From Phycisphaerales bacterium (GTDB lineage: Bacteria > Planctomycetota > Phycisphaerae > SM23-33): a stretch of 6,593 nucleotides of DNA. Each line of letters starts with the position of its first letter. Positions within the stretch are counted from its first letter, which is position 1. Under the pieces are notes generated by a model. It saw only the letters and a list, made by a program, of their open reading frames with translations, searched no databases and was not told the origin of the DNA. The stretch covers positions 1 to 6,593 of the forward strand of contig DNAS01000040.1 in NCBI GenBank assembly GCA_003485185.1, read 5' to 3'. This document shows, piece by piece, positions 5,666 through 6,593 of this stretch. The translations under genes were made by a program, and so were the position numbers.

Positions 5666-5902
5666 CTTATCCAGGTCCGACCCCACCGGTGCGGACCACG
5701 GTCTGGGCTGTGCCCGCCCGGGGCGTCCTTGTCGCCCGGGCGCGGTGGCGGCTTGCGCCCAAACCCTTTGTTGCCTTCCCTGGAACCGACTGCCCCGCTG
5801 TCCTTTGCGGTCGGCCCCAAGCATCCTTGCCATCACACTATCGTCTTGTTCTTCGGGGGAGCTTGACCCGTTCTGAGTATTCGGATTTTCACAACTGTCC
5901 TT
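5666..5902 (-). promoter_or_regulatory. Candidate structured GGA-rich leader or small RNA upstream of flgM
   Basis: This stretch has no confident gene and is strongly self-complementary in the minus-strand sense. Predicted hairpins, 5' to 3': 5830-5821 (3-bp stem, loop AGGA); 5818-5810 pairing with 5790-5782 (9 bp with two G-U) enclosing a short CGC/GCG stem whose loop contains AAAGGACA; 5741-5716 (9 bp with one bulged C, loop ACAAGGA); and a ggtccg/cggacc stem ending just before the flgM ribosome-binding site. ANGGA cores occur at 5902-5898, 5828-5824, 5805-5801, 5781-5777 and 5730-5726. That pattern matches binding sites of CsrA/RsmA. It may be a CsrA-controlled 5' leader of flgM or a separate sponge RNA. 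It does not match any riboswitch class I can recall. No promoter is firmly identified. Confidence 0.35.
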
Positions 5903-5933
5903 ATTGCATAGTCTTAGGATGCGATTCCGGGAC

Positions 5934-5964
5934 GCCGCAAGAAATGTCAAGAATTCTTTGCGGC
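5934..5964. repeat. Inverted repeat downstream of mnmG with TTGACA in the loop
   Basis: The arms gccgcaagaa (5934-5943) and ttctttgcggc (5954-5964) pair over ten base pairs with a single bulged base. There is no T run after it on the minus strand, so it is not an intrinsic terminator. On the minus strand the loop contains TTGACA (5950-5945), a perfect -35 word, but no good -10 follows at 16-18 bases. It may be an operator-like site, an mRNA 3'-end stabilising hairpin, or chance. The rest of 5903-6007 shows nothing else I can support. Confidence 0.4.
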
Positions 5965-6007
5965 AAGGCGATCCGGAAATGTTCCCTATTTATCCAAATT
6001 ACCCATA

Positions 6008-6593
6008 TTAGCACCCTCCTTCGTTCCCTTGGGGACGTTCCGCAGAACGGCCAGCCAGATAGATCGTCAGCACGGTGATGTCGGCCGGGGTGATTCCGCT
6101 GATCCGCAGGGCTTGACCGAGGCTTCGCGGGCGGACCTGCGCGAGCCGTTCGCGGGCCTCGTGGCGCAGTTGGGGCACAGCCGCGTAGTCGATCCGCTCG
6201 GGCAGGAGGTGCGCGTCGAGCTGCTGCATCTGGCGGATCGCGCCGGCCTCCCGGGCGACGTAGCCGGCGTAGCGGGCGTCGATGCAGAGCGACTCGACAG
6301 CGTCCGGCTGGGCCTGCCGCAGGGCAGCCAGCTCGCGCCCGGCGTCGCCGGCGCGGGCCAGCAGTGCCTCCAGCGGCGCGTCGGGGCGCTGGAGCAGGTC
6401 CCAGAGCGATTTGCCGTCGAGGCGCGTGCCGCGCAGGAGCTGCTCGGCGCGCCCGACGGTCTGTTGGCGCGCCTGGTGGATCGCCCAGCGGGCGTCGTCG
6501 GCCAACCCGACCTGCCGGCCGAGGTCGGTCAGGCGGCGGTCGGCGTTGTCGGCGCGGAGGGTCAGGCGGCACTCGGCCCGGCTGGTGAACATG
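6008..6593 (-). CDS. mnmG: tRNA uridine-5-carboxymethylaminomethyl modification enzyme MnmG (GidA), C-terminal part
   Basis: The window holds the last 195 or so codons of MnmG; the N-terminal two thirds, with the FAD-binding domain, lie beyond base 6593. MnmG with MnmE installs the (carboxymethyl)aminomethyl group on the wobble uridine of certain tRNAs, in the cytoplasm. Diagnostic segments are FTSRAECRLTLRADNADRRLT near the window edge (the family normally has RAEYRL, so a Cys replaces the usual Tyr), the YAGYVARE motif, and the C-terminal helical domain RPRSLGQALRISGITPADI that contacts MnmE. The remaining length agrees with a protein of about 620-630 residues. The tail after IYLAGR is a short Gly/Glu-rich extension. 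No intrinsic terminator is visible after the stop, so read-through into the flgM leader is possible. Confidence 0.95.
   Translation of the reverse strand, partial: MFTSRAECRLTLRADNADRRLTDLGRQVGLADDARWAIHQARQQTVGRAEQLLRGTRLDGKSLWDLLQRPDAPLEALLARAGDAGRELAALRQAQPDAVESLCIDARYAGYVAREAGAIRQMQQLDAHLLPERIDYAAVPQLRHEARERLAQVRPRSLGQALRISGITPADITVLTIYLAGRSAERPQGNEGGC

Noticed and set aside
5608..5820. Pro/Gly/Arg-rich open frame overlapping the flgM start on the minus strand
   Set aside because: It has no plausible start signal beyond a TTG, overlaps flgM out of frame for 47 bases, and shows no family similarity.
5655..5830. Known riboswitch (c-di-GMP, cobalamin, FMN) upstream of flgM
   Set aside because: A GCAA loop and purine-rich segments recall GEMM and other classes, but the conserved cores of those families could not be matched in order on the minus strand.

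Overview
The window is a GC-rich bacterial chromosomal segment with every convincing gene on the minus strand, so it reads from right (6593) to left (1). No rRNA, tRNA, CRISPR array, transposase or phage gene is visible. Three things suggest Planctomycetota, perhaps a Phycisphaerae-like lineage: a response regulator with an excisionase/MerR-type helix-turn-helix in front of its receiver domain, an HDOD-histidine kinase, and GC-rich intergenic spacers filled with short repeats. This placement is an inference from gene style, not a computed result.

Layout in transcription order. (1) 6593-6008: C-terminal third of the tRNA-modifying protein MnmG (GidA), cut by the window edge. (2) 6007-5655: a 353-base spacer with no confident gene. 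Read on the minus strand it is purine-rich and strongly self-complementary, and it carries repeated ANGGA motifs, three of them in predicted hairpin loops. (3) 5654-5373: a 93-residue FlgM-like anti-sigma-28 protein, closed by a near-perfect intrinsic terminator at 5345-5312. (4) A possible promoter near 5291-5264, then a three-gene signalling operon: a HTH-REC response regulator (5139-4570), an HDOD-GAF-like-histidine kinase (4533-2293) and a REC-coiled-coil-GAF response regulator (2282-1281). Spacings are 36 and 10 bases. (5) 1280-1106: a spacer holding two inverted arrays of a G-rich heptamer, able to form a hairpin or G-quadruplexes and possibly the operon terminator. (6) 1105-143: a CE7-family acetyl esterase with intact triad, followed by an intrinsic terminator at 102-64. 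(7) 1-60: an AT-rich patch of short inverted and direct repeats around the core tcgcgaatt.

How it fits together. The three signalling genes look like a self-contained cytoplasmic two-component system. A soluble HDOD kinase would phosphorylate one or both co-encoded receivers; the first acts through DNA binding, while the second has a GAF sensor/output domain and no DNA-binding domain. The FlgM-like gene upstream is transcriptionally separate but points to a flagellated, motile cell. The most unusual material is non-coding: the folded, GGA-rich stretch ahead of flgM (candidate CsrA-type leader or sponge RNA, or a cascade of overlapping small ORFs) and the G-tract inverted repeat between the operon and the esterase.
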